Shown piece by piece: positions 46,486-53,755 of a DNA stretch of 64,000 bases. The notes under the pieces are model-generated. The model made no database searches and was not told the origin of the DNA. It saw only the letters and a list, made by a program, of their open reading frames with translations. This DNA comes from Leptospirales bacterium. GTDB taxonomy: Bacteria > Spirochaetota > Leptospiria > Leptospirales > Leptospiraceae. Position 1 is the first letter of the stretch. Each line of letters opens with the position of its first letter. The stretch lies in assembly GCA_013297885.1 (NCBI GenBank), contig JAAFIR010000003.1, forward strand, positions 1-64,000. The letters run 5' to 3'. Position numbers and translations under genes: made by a program.

Positions 46486-47256
46486 TTGTTAATCTTCGAT
46501 AAATATCCCATAAATAAATTAATTTTTCTATTAAAAATCATTGTTTTTATTGCAATTTCTAACAATTGTTCTGAGGTTTTAGTTAAATCTTCAAATTTAG
46601 AAAATTTTTCTGAAGAAAAGAATTTTTTTTATGAATACAAACAAAATCAACTAGAAGAAGTTGATAGATTTTTTGATTTAGGAAAAAAAATTCTGAAGTT
46701 AATTAACCTTAAAAAAACCTCTGATTCAGATTTTTTTATCACTGAAACGAGCATTCATTTTTTTAATTATAAAGATGAATTTTTAGAAAAAACAAAAAAA
46801 AATTCTAATTTAAATTTAAAAAAATACTATTATTATCAAATTACAAAAACTGGAACTGGTAGAAAAATCAATAATAGAAATTTATTAGTTGAATTTACAA
46901 ATTTTTATACAAAAAAAGTCCAAGAGAATTCATTAAAAGAATTAATCCAAAAATTACCTCAATCCAAAATTGACTCCAAAAACTTTTTTCTTGAAAAAAA
47001 GAATTTAATTTTTAAAGGAAATAATTTGATTTTTGAAGATGAAGTTTTATACAAATCGAAAGATTCAAGCATAATGATTTCAGATGAATTAAATGAAGAA
47101 TTTATTTTTAGTTATTTTGAAGAAAATAAAATGAAAATTTTTGAAAATGAAACTAACAAATTAGAGCTGATATTAAATGAAAAAAAAATTATCGATTTTA
47201 AAACAGAAAATAAATTTGAAATTTATGAAGATCCATTAATTTTATATAAGAAGTGA
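46486..47256 (+). CDS. Putative lipoprotein
   Basis: This 256-residue protein has a leader and lipobox-like Cys (IIVFIAISNNCSEVLV, Cys about 28). The rest is Lys/Asn/Phe-rich with no recognised domain. The only early start is the TTG at 46486. A TTGACA at 46475 lies so close that, if it is a -35 box, the true start would have to lie downstream at a rare codon. It is 10 bp before gltX. Confidence 0.55.
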   Translation: MLIFDKYPINKLIFLLKIIVFIAISNNCSEVLVKSSNLENFSEEKNFFYEYKQNQLEEVDRFFDLGKKILKLINLKKTSDSDFFITETSIHFFNYKDEFLEKTKKNSNLNLKKYYYYQITKTGTGRKINNRNLLVEFTNFYTKKVQENSLKELIQKLPQSKIDSKNFFLEKKNLIFKGNNLIFEDEVLYKSKDSSIMISDELNEEFIFSYFEENKMKIFENETNKLELILNEKKIIDFKTENKFEIYEDPLILYKK

Positions 47257-47266
47257 TGAATAAGAT

Positions 47267-48799
47267 ATGACAGAAATTAGAACAAGATTTGCTCCATCCC
47301 CATCTGGATTTTTACATGTAGGGGGAGCTAGAACTGCATTATTTAATTATTTATATGCTAAAGCAAAAGGTGGAAAATTTATTTTAAGAATTGAAGACAC
47401 TGACCAAGACAGATCTTCCGATTCATCTATGCAAATTATTCAAGACTCTTTAAAATGGCTCGGGCTCAATTGGGATGAAGGTCCGGAGGTTGGTGGAGAT
47501 TACGGTCCATACAAACAATCAGAAAGATTAGAAATTTATAAAAAATACACCGACCAGTTAGTTGCTGAAAATAAAGCTTATCGTTGTTTCTGCACAACAG
47601 AAGAATTAGAAGCTATGAAAAAAAATTCTGAAGCAATGGGTATTCCAAATATTTACGATGGACGTTATGCAAATTTAACAGAAAAAGAAATCAAAGAAAA
47701 ACTAGATAAGAACATTCCATTTTCAATTAGATTTAGAACCAAACCAAAACAATTAATTGTGGAAGATTTGATCCAAGGCAAAGTTAAATTTGATACAAAA
47801 TTAATTGGTGACTTTATCATCGTTAAGTCAGATGGATTTCCTTCTTATAATTATGCTGTAGTGATTGATGATTATTTAATGAAAATTTCTCATGTGATCC
47901 GTGGAGTTGGACATTTGTCAAATACTCCAAGACAAGTAATTATTCATGAAGCGTTTGATTTTCCAATTCCTAAGTATGCGCATGTTTCTGAAATTGTAGG
48001 TGCTGATGGAAAAAAATTATCCAAACGAGCTGGAGCTACTTCTATTCTTGCTTTCCGTGATCTTGGTTACACAGAAGAAACCTTTAGAAATTATATGTCT
48101 TTACTTGGTTGGTCTCCCGAAGATGGCGGGGAATACATTCCAACTGAAAAATTAAATTCTATTTTTGATGTAGAGCGTTGCTCAAAGTCTCCATCTCTTT
48201 TTGATGTATTTAAAAAACAAAAAGAAGAAGATGAAAAAGTAAGTTTTATTGGAATAAGTCTTTCAGAATTAGCAGACCAATTAAATCCAAAATCAAAATT
48301 AAATTGGCTTTCCAATAAATTCATTAGAGATGCAGATATAAAAGATTTGACTTCTCGTTTAATTCCATTTATCCGCGAAAACACTTCAATACCTGAAGAA
48401 ATAAAAAGAGCTGAAAACTCTGAACTTCAAGCCATTTTAAATTCAATCCGAGTTTATTTGGATAGGCTTTCTCAAGCTCCAGATTATATTGCTGAATTTT
48501 ATAATAATGATATAAGTCTAGAAAATTCTGAAGCAGAAGAAATTTTAAAATTGGAATCAGCACCAAAAGTGATTTCTTCATTTAAAAAATTAATTGAAAC
48601 TGAATCTCCAAATTCTTCAGAAGATTACAAAGCTATTTTTGATAAAGTTAATAAGGAAACAAATGAAAAAGGTAAAAATTTATTTATGCCGATTCGTGTT
48701 GCAACCACTGGAAAAGCACATGGTTTGGAACTACCAGTTTTATTTAATCTTCTCGGAAAAGAAAAATTAATTTATAGAATGAAAAAAATTCTTGGTTAA
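47267..48799 (+). CDS. gltX: Glutamyl-tRNA synthetase
   Basis: This 510-residue class I synthetase has the HIGH-type motif [20 protein letters not shown] near 8, the GluRS signature IEDTDQDRS at about 43, and the KMSKS motif [17 protein letters not shown] at about 247. The anticodon-binding domain is helical, with [20 protein letters not shown] near the C-terminus. It charges tRNA-Glu. Whether it also charges tRNA-Gln cannot be told from this window. Element copy F begins 5 nt after the stop. Confidence 0.95.
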   Translation: MTEIRTRFAPSPSGFLHVGGARTALFNYLYAKAKGGKFILRIEDTDQDRSSDSSMQIIQDSLKWLGLNWDEGPEVGGDYGPYKQSERLEIYKKYTDQLVAENKAYRCFCTTEELEAMKKNSEAMGIPNIYDGRYANLTEKEIKEKLDKNIPFSIRFRTKPKQLIVEDLIQGKVKFDTKLIGDFIIVKSDGFPSYNYAVVIDDYLMKISHVIRGVGHLSNTPRQVIIHEAFDFPIPKYAHVSEIVGADGKKLSKRAGATSILAFRDLGYTEETFRNYMSLLGWSPEDGGEYIPTEKLNSIFDVERCSKSPSLFDVFKKQKEEDEKVSFIGISLSELADQLNPKSKLNWLSNKFIRDADIKDLTSRLIPFIRENTSIPEEIKRAENSELQAILNSIRVYLDRLSQAPDYIAEFYNNDISLENSEAEEILKLESAPKVISSFKKLIETESPNSSEDYKAIFDKVNKETNEKGKNLFMPIRVATTGKAHGLELPVLFNLLGKEKLIYRMKKILG

Positions 48800-48800
48800 A

Positions 48801-48924
48801 TTCAGGGCGATTTTTTTTGTTTCGAGAAGTTGCATGCAACTCCTCTACAACAAAAAAACTGTGCTACAAAATGCTTGGTCGTTTCACGACTCTCTTCGAG
48901 ACATTTTGTATCACTTTCGCATAG
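48801..48924 (+). repeat. Structured dispersed element, copy F
   Basis: This is a complete copy starting right after the gltX stop (sense). The end helix is GCGAT 48807-48811 with TTCGC 48916-48920 (four of five pairs). The first hairpin is TTTTTTTGTT/AACAAAAAAA around the palindrome AGTTGCATGCAACT. The second is ACAAAATG/CATTTTGT, enclosing GTCGTTTCACGAC. The exit is TATCACTTTCGCATAG. Confidence 0.82.
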
Positions 48925-48965
48925 TGCTGAAAAATTTTTTTCTTTTCTGAAGATTATTTCTAGCC

Positions 48966-49382
48966 TCAATGAACAAATTCTAAAATAGAACCTCTAACTG
49001 GTTGATACCTTCCAATACCTATCTTATACTTCTTTCCCTCAATTAGTGGTTTAGCTTGAATTGAAGTATATGTTTTTGATAAAGCTTTTTTTTCTATAAA
49101 TGATTCAAAATTATCCCCATATTCAAATCTTCCTTGAAAAATTACATATGACTCATAATTCATACGTATATCAACTGACCATATTGGATTATGTGGAACA
49201 TATTCATTAGGTTTTAAGTTTATAATTTCAATGACTTCAATTCCATTTACTTCAAATCTTCTATCACTTTCAAAAGAAAAATATCTTTTTCCATCAATTT
49301 TTTCTGTTTTAATTTCAAAAGGTGGTTCATGGTTCAACCAACAAAAATTTGTTGTTAGTATAAATAGAAATATTAGTTTCAT
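48966..49382 (-). CDS. Putative secreted protein or lipoprotein
   Basis: This 138-residue protein has a short leader ending in a lipobox-like Cys (LIFLFILTTNFCWLN, Cys about 14). The mature part is beta-rich (KRYFSFESDRRFEVNGIEVI, and IGIGRYQPVRGSILEFV at the end). No family is recognised. It is the last of a minus-strand cluster whose upstream members look damaged, but this gene itself appears intact. Confidence 0.5.
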   Translation of the reverse strand: MKLIFLFILTTNFCWLNHEPPFEIKTEKIDGKRYFSFESDRRFEVNGIEVIEIINLKPNEYVPHNPIWSVDIRMNYESYVIFQGRFEYGDNFESFIEKKALSKTYTSIQAKPLIEGKKYKIGIGRYQPVRGSILEFVH

Positions 49383-49444
49383 AAGTTCTTCAATAATCTT
49401 AAATCCTTAAATATAGCAATTGTAAATTTCCAAATAAAACCTTA

Positions 49445-49882
49445 TTACCAAGGTTGGATTCTAATAACTCCATTTTTCACAAAAATTACAGTATCTTTAA
49501 ACTTATCCTAATTTTGGTAAATATATCTGAGCTCTCGAGCTGTTATATCTTGGTTGTATTTACTTTTAAATTGAAGAATATTTTGTAGATCTGACATTCC
49601 TGTTAAATCAAAATAAACCTTTCCTTTTCCAATTTGGTTATTCAAATTTTGTTTTGTAAAATCAAACAAAGATTGATTTAAATTTTTTTTTAAATCTCGA
49701 ATCAAAATTCCACCATGTTGAGATGAAAATTTGGTTATTGTCTTATGAATTCCATAAACCAAATCTTCTTTTGAAACTAAAATTTTATCTGGCTTTCTCA
49801 AACCAAACTTTACAAATATTCCTTTTGTATCATACAGAAAAATTTTTAAGAAAATTTTTATTTTTTTTAAATCTATTTTCAT
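49445..49882 (-). pseudogene. Gene with in-frame amber stop (possible toxin-like domain)
   Basis: The frame gives 124 residues up to TAG at 49508-49510, then continues open for 20 codons (DKFKDTVIFVKNGVIRIQPW) to TAA at 49445-49447. The segment before the stop (KGKVYFDLTGMSDL, TARELRYIYQN) and after it read as one domain. I recall the pattern RELRYI..NW.-.F...V.F from C-terminal domains of polymorphic toxins, so a TGG-to-TAG change is likely. That family link is unverified. The start (ATG at 49882) overlaps the stop of the small lipoprotein gene. If the stop is real, the protein is just 124 aa. Confidence 0.5.
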
Positions 49883-50043
49883 TTTAAATCAAAAATTATT
49901 TCTTTACCATTTCTTTTTATAAATACTTCAGAAATTTTTTCTTTTATGAAATTCATATCGTTTTCAACAAAAACATTAAGAAGTTTTTTTTTGCAATTAT
50001 TTATCATTAAACTGATGAGAAAACAAATTAAAATAATCCTCAA
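49879..50043 (-). CDS. Small lipoprotein with TTG start (54 aa)
   Basis: This short gene has a hydrophobic leader (RIILICFLISLMINNCKKK, lipobox-like Cys at 17) and a charged 37-residue mature part ending in RNGKEIIFDLK. TTG is the start, with the upstream gene's remnant ending over it (TTGA). Its own stop overlaps the next ATG (ATGA). The nested overlaps on both sides support it. The role is unknown. Confidence 0.45.
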   Translation of the reverse strand: MRIILICFLISLMINNCKKKLLNVFVENDMNFIKEKISEVFIKRNGKEIIFDLK

Positions 50044-50323
50044 ATAATACTTTTAAAAACTTCCATAAATTCTTTGTTTGGTGTGATTCCTCTTTCATCT
50101 TTAGAATATTTTTCTTTAATTCTATTTAAAAATTACATATCGATCATCTTTATTTTTTGCTTCAATTTTTCGGAGTCATATAAATTTAATAAATAAATAT
50201 CGCTCTTAAAAGAGATATTTTACCAGAATTATTTTCTCCTTCAATTAATTTGATTCTTTTTAGATTTTCAATTTTTAAATCTTTAAGACCTCTAAAATTT
50301 TGGATATAGATTGAATTTATCAT
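50040..50323 (-). pseudogene. Remnant of an AAA/ABC-type ATPase gene (internal deletion and frameshifts)
   Basis: The minus strand opens with YIQNFRGLKDLKIENLKRI and EGENNSGKISLLRAIF, an AAA-15/OLD-like N-terminus with Walker A. The strict GKT/GKS is GKI here, and the frame stops after about 46 residues. Two other frames follow: KIEAKNKDDRYVIF, then LNRIKEKYSKDERG and EFMEVFKSII to TGA at 50040. These look like the C-terminus of the same family. Over 200 residues of the middle are missing, plus at least two frameshifts, so it cannot make a working ATPase. Confidence 0.62.
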
Positions 50324-50714
50324 TTTAAAAAAAGACCTTTTCTATTTTTAAATTTTAATCTTGAACTATGTCAACTAATTAAACAGATTTACGTTCAAAC
50401 AAAGCTACAAAGGGTATAAAACTACATCAAAATTTTGATAAATATGCAAATAACTTGTATTGATCCCTATCAGTTCTAATTCCTAAAAGTTCATTCAATT
50501 AGAAAATTCTCTTGTTTTTACCATTATACTCTTCATAAAAAAAATGATGATTAAAATATAATTTTAATAATATTTTATAAAGTTCGTTTTTTGTAAAATT
50601 ATACATAAAAGCGAACTTTTTTCGATAATTTTTTTAAGAATTTTTGATTTAAAAAAAATTAGTAGTCTGAATTTTAAATAAATCATCAGGTGTAAATTAT
50701 ATAAGGAGAATTTT
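50324..50714. other. 391-bp spacer before the coiled-coil nuclease gene
   Basis: No gene is seen. It contains one hairpin of interest (50579-50622, listed separately) and a good ribosome site, AAGGAG, just before the ATG at 50715. Confidence 0.45.
50579..50622 (+). terminator. Candidate hairpin terminator
   Basis: AAAGTTCG at 50579-50586 pairs with CGAACTTT at 50612-50619, followed by more T. The 25-nt loop can pair further inside. On the plus strand it resembles an intrinsic terminator, but no plus-strand gene ends just before it. It may serve the minus strand or be a relic. Confidence 0.3.
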
Positions 50715-51338
50715 ATGGAATCAACAGGGTTAACTTATGAGAAAGTTTTAGAGATGTTTAAAGAAACAGATAAGCAAATTCAAGAAACAAGTAAACAAAT
50801 GAAAGAAACAGATAAACAAATCCAAGAAACAAGTAAACAAATGAAAGAAACAGATATAAAATTCCAAGAGACAGATAAACAATTTAAAGAAACTGATAGA
50901 AAACTTAGAAAATTAGAAAACCTTTTTGTGGGACAATGGGGAAAATTAATGGAATCACTTGTGGAAGGTGACCTAGTTCCTATTTTGAATGCTCGTGGTA
51001 TTCCTGTGAATGAAACTTTACAAAGAGTAAAAAGAAAGTATAATAATAAACAAATTGAAATAGATTTAATCGCAATAAATGGTGATGAAATTGTTTTTGT
51101 TGAAGTAAAAACTACTTTAGAAGTTGAAGACGTAAAAGTTTTTTTAGAAAAATTAGATAATGTTAAATCTATTTTTCCTAGGTATGCAGAAAATACAATA
51201 TATGGAGCAGTGGCTTTTTTAAGATCTGAATCCAATGCTGAAGATTTTGCAATTAGAAAAGGTCTTTTTGCAATTAGAGCAACTGGAAATTCAGCAAGCA
51301 TTATAAATGAATTGGATTTTAAACCTGCTATGTTTTAA
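50715..51338 (+). CDS. Coiled-coil plus PD-(D/E)XK nuclease-like protein (DUF3782 type)
   Basis: In this 207-residue protein, residues about 16-70 are a regular 7-residue repeat (KETDKQIQETSKQM twice, then degenerate), surely coiled coil. Residues about 100-200 form a restriction-endonuclease-like core: IEIDLIAINGDEIVFVEVKT, with Asp and ExK in the usual spacing. This matches DUF3782-type proteins, whose function is unknown and which may be nucleic-acid enzymes. The coiled-coil codes for an exact 42-bp DNA repeat. AAGGAG sits before the ATG. Confidence 0.75.
   Translation: MESTGLTYEKVLEMFKETDKQIQETSKQMKETDKQIQETSKQMKETDIKFQETDKQFKETDRKLRKLENLFVGQWGKLMESLVEGDLVPILNARGIPVNETLQRVKRKYNNKQIEIDLIAINGDEIVFVEVKTTLEVEDVKVFLEKLDNVKSIFPRYAENTIYGAVAFLRSESNAEDFAIRKGLFAIRATGNSASIINELDFKPAMF
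50760..50843 (+). repeat. Two 42-bp tandem repeats inside the coiled coil
   Basis: Units 50760-50801 and 50802-50843 are nearly identical (AAAGAAACAGATAA...ACAAATG). Each encodes two heptads, KETDKQI and QETSKQM. A third, degenerate unit follows to about 50900. Being in frame, slippage would lengthen or shorten the coiled coil without a frameshift. Confidence 0.85.
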
Positions 51339-51443
51339 AATAATTTAAATCAAGCTTTATTCTATTTCTAAAGTTGACAACATTCTTTATGATTCAATTC
51401 TAAATTTAAGTAGTAATAACTTAGATTTTTAGTGAGGGATTGT

Positions 51444-52838
51444 ATGAAAGAAACTATTCCATTTAAACCAGAATCTGAAGAAAAATTTTTACCCAGTCAA
51501 GATAAAAACCAATATTTAACTTCAGAATTAATTCATTCTTTATTAGAAACAAAAAATTTTATAGAATTAAAATCACATTTAGAAAGACTACATCCTGCTG
51601 ATATTGCTGAAATTATTTCATCAACTGATATTGACTCAGCGTTAGAAATTTTTAGATTAGTAGAGCAAGAAAAACAAAAAACCACTTTTGTGGAATTAAG
51701 TGAAGAAACTCAAAGTGAATTTGTTGGCTACTTAAGATTAGATGAAATTGCTTATATCTTAGAAGATATTAGCTCTGATGATGCAACCAATTTTATTTCT
51801 GAAATTGAACCTGAAAAAGCAGAAGAAATTTTAAATTCAATTGATAAAAAAGATTCAGAAAAAATTCGTTCGTTAATGAGTTTTGATGAATATACTGCTG
51901 GTCGTCTAATGAATTATGATTATGCAGTTGTTAAAGAAAATGAAAATGCAAGTAAGGGAATTGCAAATCTTAGAAAAGTTGCAAAGTCAACTGATAATAT
52001 TTATATTTTATATGTTATCAGCCAAAAAGGAATTTTGAGAGGATATGTTTCTCTAAAAGATTTAATATTAGCTCATCATAATACTAAAATTTCAAAAATT
52101 ATGAAAATAATTCAAACCATTCATTATAGTACTGACCAAGAAGAAGTCGCAAGATTTTTTAAAAAATATGATTTAGTTTCAGCTCCAGTAGTGGATGATG
52201 AAAATAAATTTTTAGGTCGCATAACAGTTGATGATGTAATGGATATTGTTGATGAAGAAGCAAACGAAGATATGTTACGCCTTGGTGGTGTGGGTGAAGA
52301 TGAAAAATTAAAAACCTCTGTTTGGGAATCTTTAAAAAGAAGAATCATTTGGCTTGGATTAAATTTATTTACAGCAATGATTGTTTCAGCAGTGGTAAGT
52401 TATTTTGAAGAAACAATTCAAAAGTTAGTAGTATTAGCCACATTAATGCCAATTGTTGCTGGCATGGGTGGTAATGCTGGTACTCAAGCAATTACAATTG
52501 TAGTGAGAAATTTAGCAACAGGTGAACTAACACTTTACAATTGGTTTCTAGCTGTGAAAAAAGAATTTTTTATTGGCGTATTAAATGGATTTGTTCTTGG
52601 AATAATTATTTTTATTTTAACTTTTATTGTAAAATCAGATTTTAAATTATCGTTAGTAATTGGTTCAGCTATGTTATTTAATTTAATAGTAGCAGGATTA
52701 ATTGGTTCTGTTGTTCCACTAATTCTAAAATTTTTTAAAATAGATCCAGCAATTGCTTCTTCTATATTTGTAACATTCTGTACAGACTCATTTGGATTTT
52801 TTTGTTTTTTAGGACTAGCAAAATTATTTCTATATTAG
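51444..52838 (+). CDS. mgtE: Magnesium transporter MgtE
   Basis: This 464-residue transporter starts at the ATG at 51444, preceded by GTGAGGGA (the frame is open to a GTG at 51432). The MgtE N-domain (about 40-150; LKSHLERLHPADIAEIISST) is followed by a CBS pair (about 160-275; LVSAPVVDDENKFLGRITVD), then five membrane helices with the pore signature VAGMGGNAGTQAITIVVRNL at about 335. It imports Mg2+, gated by Mg binding to the CBS domains. Element copy G follows. Confidence 0.93.
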   Translation: MKETIPFKPESEEKFLPSQDKNQYLTSELIHSLLETKNFIELKSHLERLHPADIAEIISSTDIDSALEIFRLVEQEKQKTTFVELSEETQSEFVGYLRLDEIAYILEDISSDDATNFISEIEPEKAEEILNSIDKKDSEKIRSLMSFDEYTAGRLMNYDYAVVKENENASKGIANLRKVAKSTDNIYILYVISQKGILRGYVSLKDLILAHHNTKISKIMKIIQTIHYSTDQEEVARFFKKYDLVSAPVVDDENKFLGRITVDDVMDIVDEEANEDMLRLGGVGEDEKLKTSVWESLKRRIIWLGLNLFTAMIVSAVVSYFEETIQKLVVLATLMPIVAGMGGNAGTQAITIVVRNLATGELTLYNWFLAVKKEFFIGVLNGFVLGIIIFILTFIVKSDFKLSLVIGSAMLFNLIVAGLIGSVVPLILKFFKIDPAIASSIFVTFCTDSFGFFCFLGLAKLFLY

Positions 52839-52853
52839 ATTTTTCTAATATAG
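52830..52853 (+). other. Inverted repeat over the mgtE stop codon
   Basis: CTATATTAG (52830-52838, including the TAG stop) pairs with CTAATATAG (52845-52853) over a 6-nt loop. No T-run follows, so it is not a standard terminator. Element copy G starts 3 nt later. Confidence 0.45.
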
Positions 52854-52855
52854 TA

Positions 52856-52998
52856 TTTGGGCGAATTTTTCCCTTCGCCAATTAGAAATGAAAAATTAAA
52901 AATATAGAATGAAGGGAAAAAACACGCTTTCAACTCTGGTCAATATTTTGTAACTACAAAATATTGACCCCGTTTCAATCGTTTTCGCTTTGTGTTGA
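52856..52998 (+). repeat. Structured dispersed element, copy G
   Basis: This is a complete sense copy after mgtE. The end helix is GCGAA 52861-52865 with TTCGC 52984-52988. The first hairpin is TTTTTCCCTTC/GAAGGGAAAAA around an AT-rich insert. The joint is ACACGCTTTC. The second hairpin is GGTCAATATTTTGT/ACAAAATATTGACC over AACT. The exit is CGTTTCAATCGTTTTCGC. The second hairpin shares its base, GGTCAAT, with copy A. Confidence 0.83.
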
Positions 52999-53051
52999 AT
53001 GAAAATTTAGTTGACAATGTATATCATACATATTACCTTTAAGGAAAATTT

Positions 53052-53339
53052 ATGAGTGAATTATGGTGTTCATGTTGGAATTGTAAAAATTATATTAAGG
53101 GGAATACTTGTATCGCCTTCGATGAAATTCCAATTGAAATTGCTGCAGGAATTCACGACCACCGAACTCCTTTTGATGGTGACAACAGAATTCTTTTTGA
53201 AGAAAAAGTAATACCCAGATTTAGAATCTCACTACGTTCGATTCTAAATCTGGGACTGATTTTATTAGCTTTGATAAAAATTTTACTTTTAAAAAAACAT
53301 CACATTATGTTAAAAGCCAGACAAAAAAGTTTTTTTTAG
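53052..53339 (+). CDS. Small cysteine-rich protein with an atypical C-terminus
   Basis: Residues 1-52 look like a real, conserved small protein: CSCWNCKNYIKGNTCIAFDE has a CxxC-type metal-site pattern, followed by IEIAAGIHDHRTPFDGDN and ILFEEK. After that the frame runs through a 15-bp hairpin (53214-53254) and low-complexity DNA to 53339. A one-base deletion in the AAAAA before GTAA would end the protein as FEEK. So the tail is probably an artefact of a frameshift or of hairpin insertion. AAGGAAAATTT precedes the ATG. Confidence 0.6.
   Translation: MSELWCSCWNCKNYIKGNTCIAFDEIPIEIAAGIHDHRTPFDGDNRILFEEKVIPRFRISLRSILNLGLILLALIKILLLKKHHIMLKARQKSFF
53214..53254 (+). repeat. 15-bp perfect hairpin inside or after a small gene
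   Basis: CCCAGATTTAGAATC (53214-53228) and its exact complement (53240-53254) flank an 11-nt loop, TCACTACGTTC. It has no T-run. It sits at the natural end of the 53052 protein. Confidence 0.75.
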
Positions 53340-53401
53340 AAAAACACAAATTCAAAAGGAAAATTTGTAAATTTTTCTAAAAAAAACTTTTTCGTCTGGC
53401 T
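53315..53401. repeat. 30-bp inverted repeat with one mismatch
   Basis: AGCCAGAC plus 22 bp of A/T-rich arm (53315-53344) pairs with 53372-53401 over a 27-nt loop; only one position fails. It is among the longest stems in the window. Neither arm matches the conserved frame of the dispersed elements, though the T/A-run style is alike. Confidence 0.75.
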
Positions 53402-53494
53402 CTGATTCTTTATTTGAGTAATAGAAGACCCCCAAGATTATAATTGGTAAAGAAATTTTTTAAATTTTTTTATACAGGAAACCAAAAAAAAATC

Positions 53495-53515
53495 AATGAT
53501 TTTTAAAAAATCATT
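53495..53515. repeat. Short AT-rich inverted repeat
   Basis: AATGATTTTT (53495-53504) and AAAAATCATT (53506-53515) are complementary. It lies 7 nt from the edge of element copy H, within the same hairpin-rich gap. Confidence 0.5.
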
Positions 53516-53521
53516 CCAATA

Positions 53522-53694
53522 CTATGCGAAAGTGATTGAAGTGGTATCAAAAATTTGCAAATGCAAATTTTTGATAAGAACGGAAAGCACGCTTTTTTTT
53601 ACCTAACCCAATTTTATTTGTATTGAATAAATTTTCTTTTTAGTCCCTTCCCTAACAAGGCTAAAGGGGGTTAGGTAAAAAAAATTCGCCCAAA
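53522..53694 (-). repeat. Structured dispersed element, copy H
   Basis: This is a complete copy on the minus strand. The end helix is GCGAA (rc of 53685-53689) with TTCGC (rc of 53526-53530). The first hairpin is TTTTACCTAACCC/GGGTTAGGTAAAA around a roughly 60-bp insert. The joint is GCGTGCTTTCCG. The second hairpin is TATCAAAAATTTGCA/TGCAAATTTTTGATA over TT. The exit is CTTCAATCACTTTCGCATAG. It is antisense to the genes on both sides. Confidence 0.83.
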
Positions 53695-53755
53695 TAATCT
53701 TCTAGATAAGTCTTTTTGTATTGGACAAAAGTGTAAAAACGAAAAATTTAAACTT

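Noticed and set aside
50760-50900. 42-bp repeats as a CRISPR-like array
   Set aside because: There are only two adjacent units without spacers, and they encode coiled-coil heptads in frame.
50780-51301. Minus-strand frame of 173 aa opposite the coiled-coil gene
   Set aside because: The antisense frame is open only because the 42-bp repeat lacks stops on that strand; the peptide is a Ser/Cys/Leu repeat.
7687-52998. Dispersed elements as simple rho-independent terminators
   Set aside because: The T-runs are on the 5' side of the first stem and A-runs on the 3' side, so no T-tract follows the stem in the sense direction; the same is true in antisense.
53315-53401. The 30-bp inverted repeat as ends of an insertion sequence
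   Set aside because: The loop is only 27 nt and contains no gene; no target-site duplication is visible.
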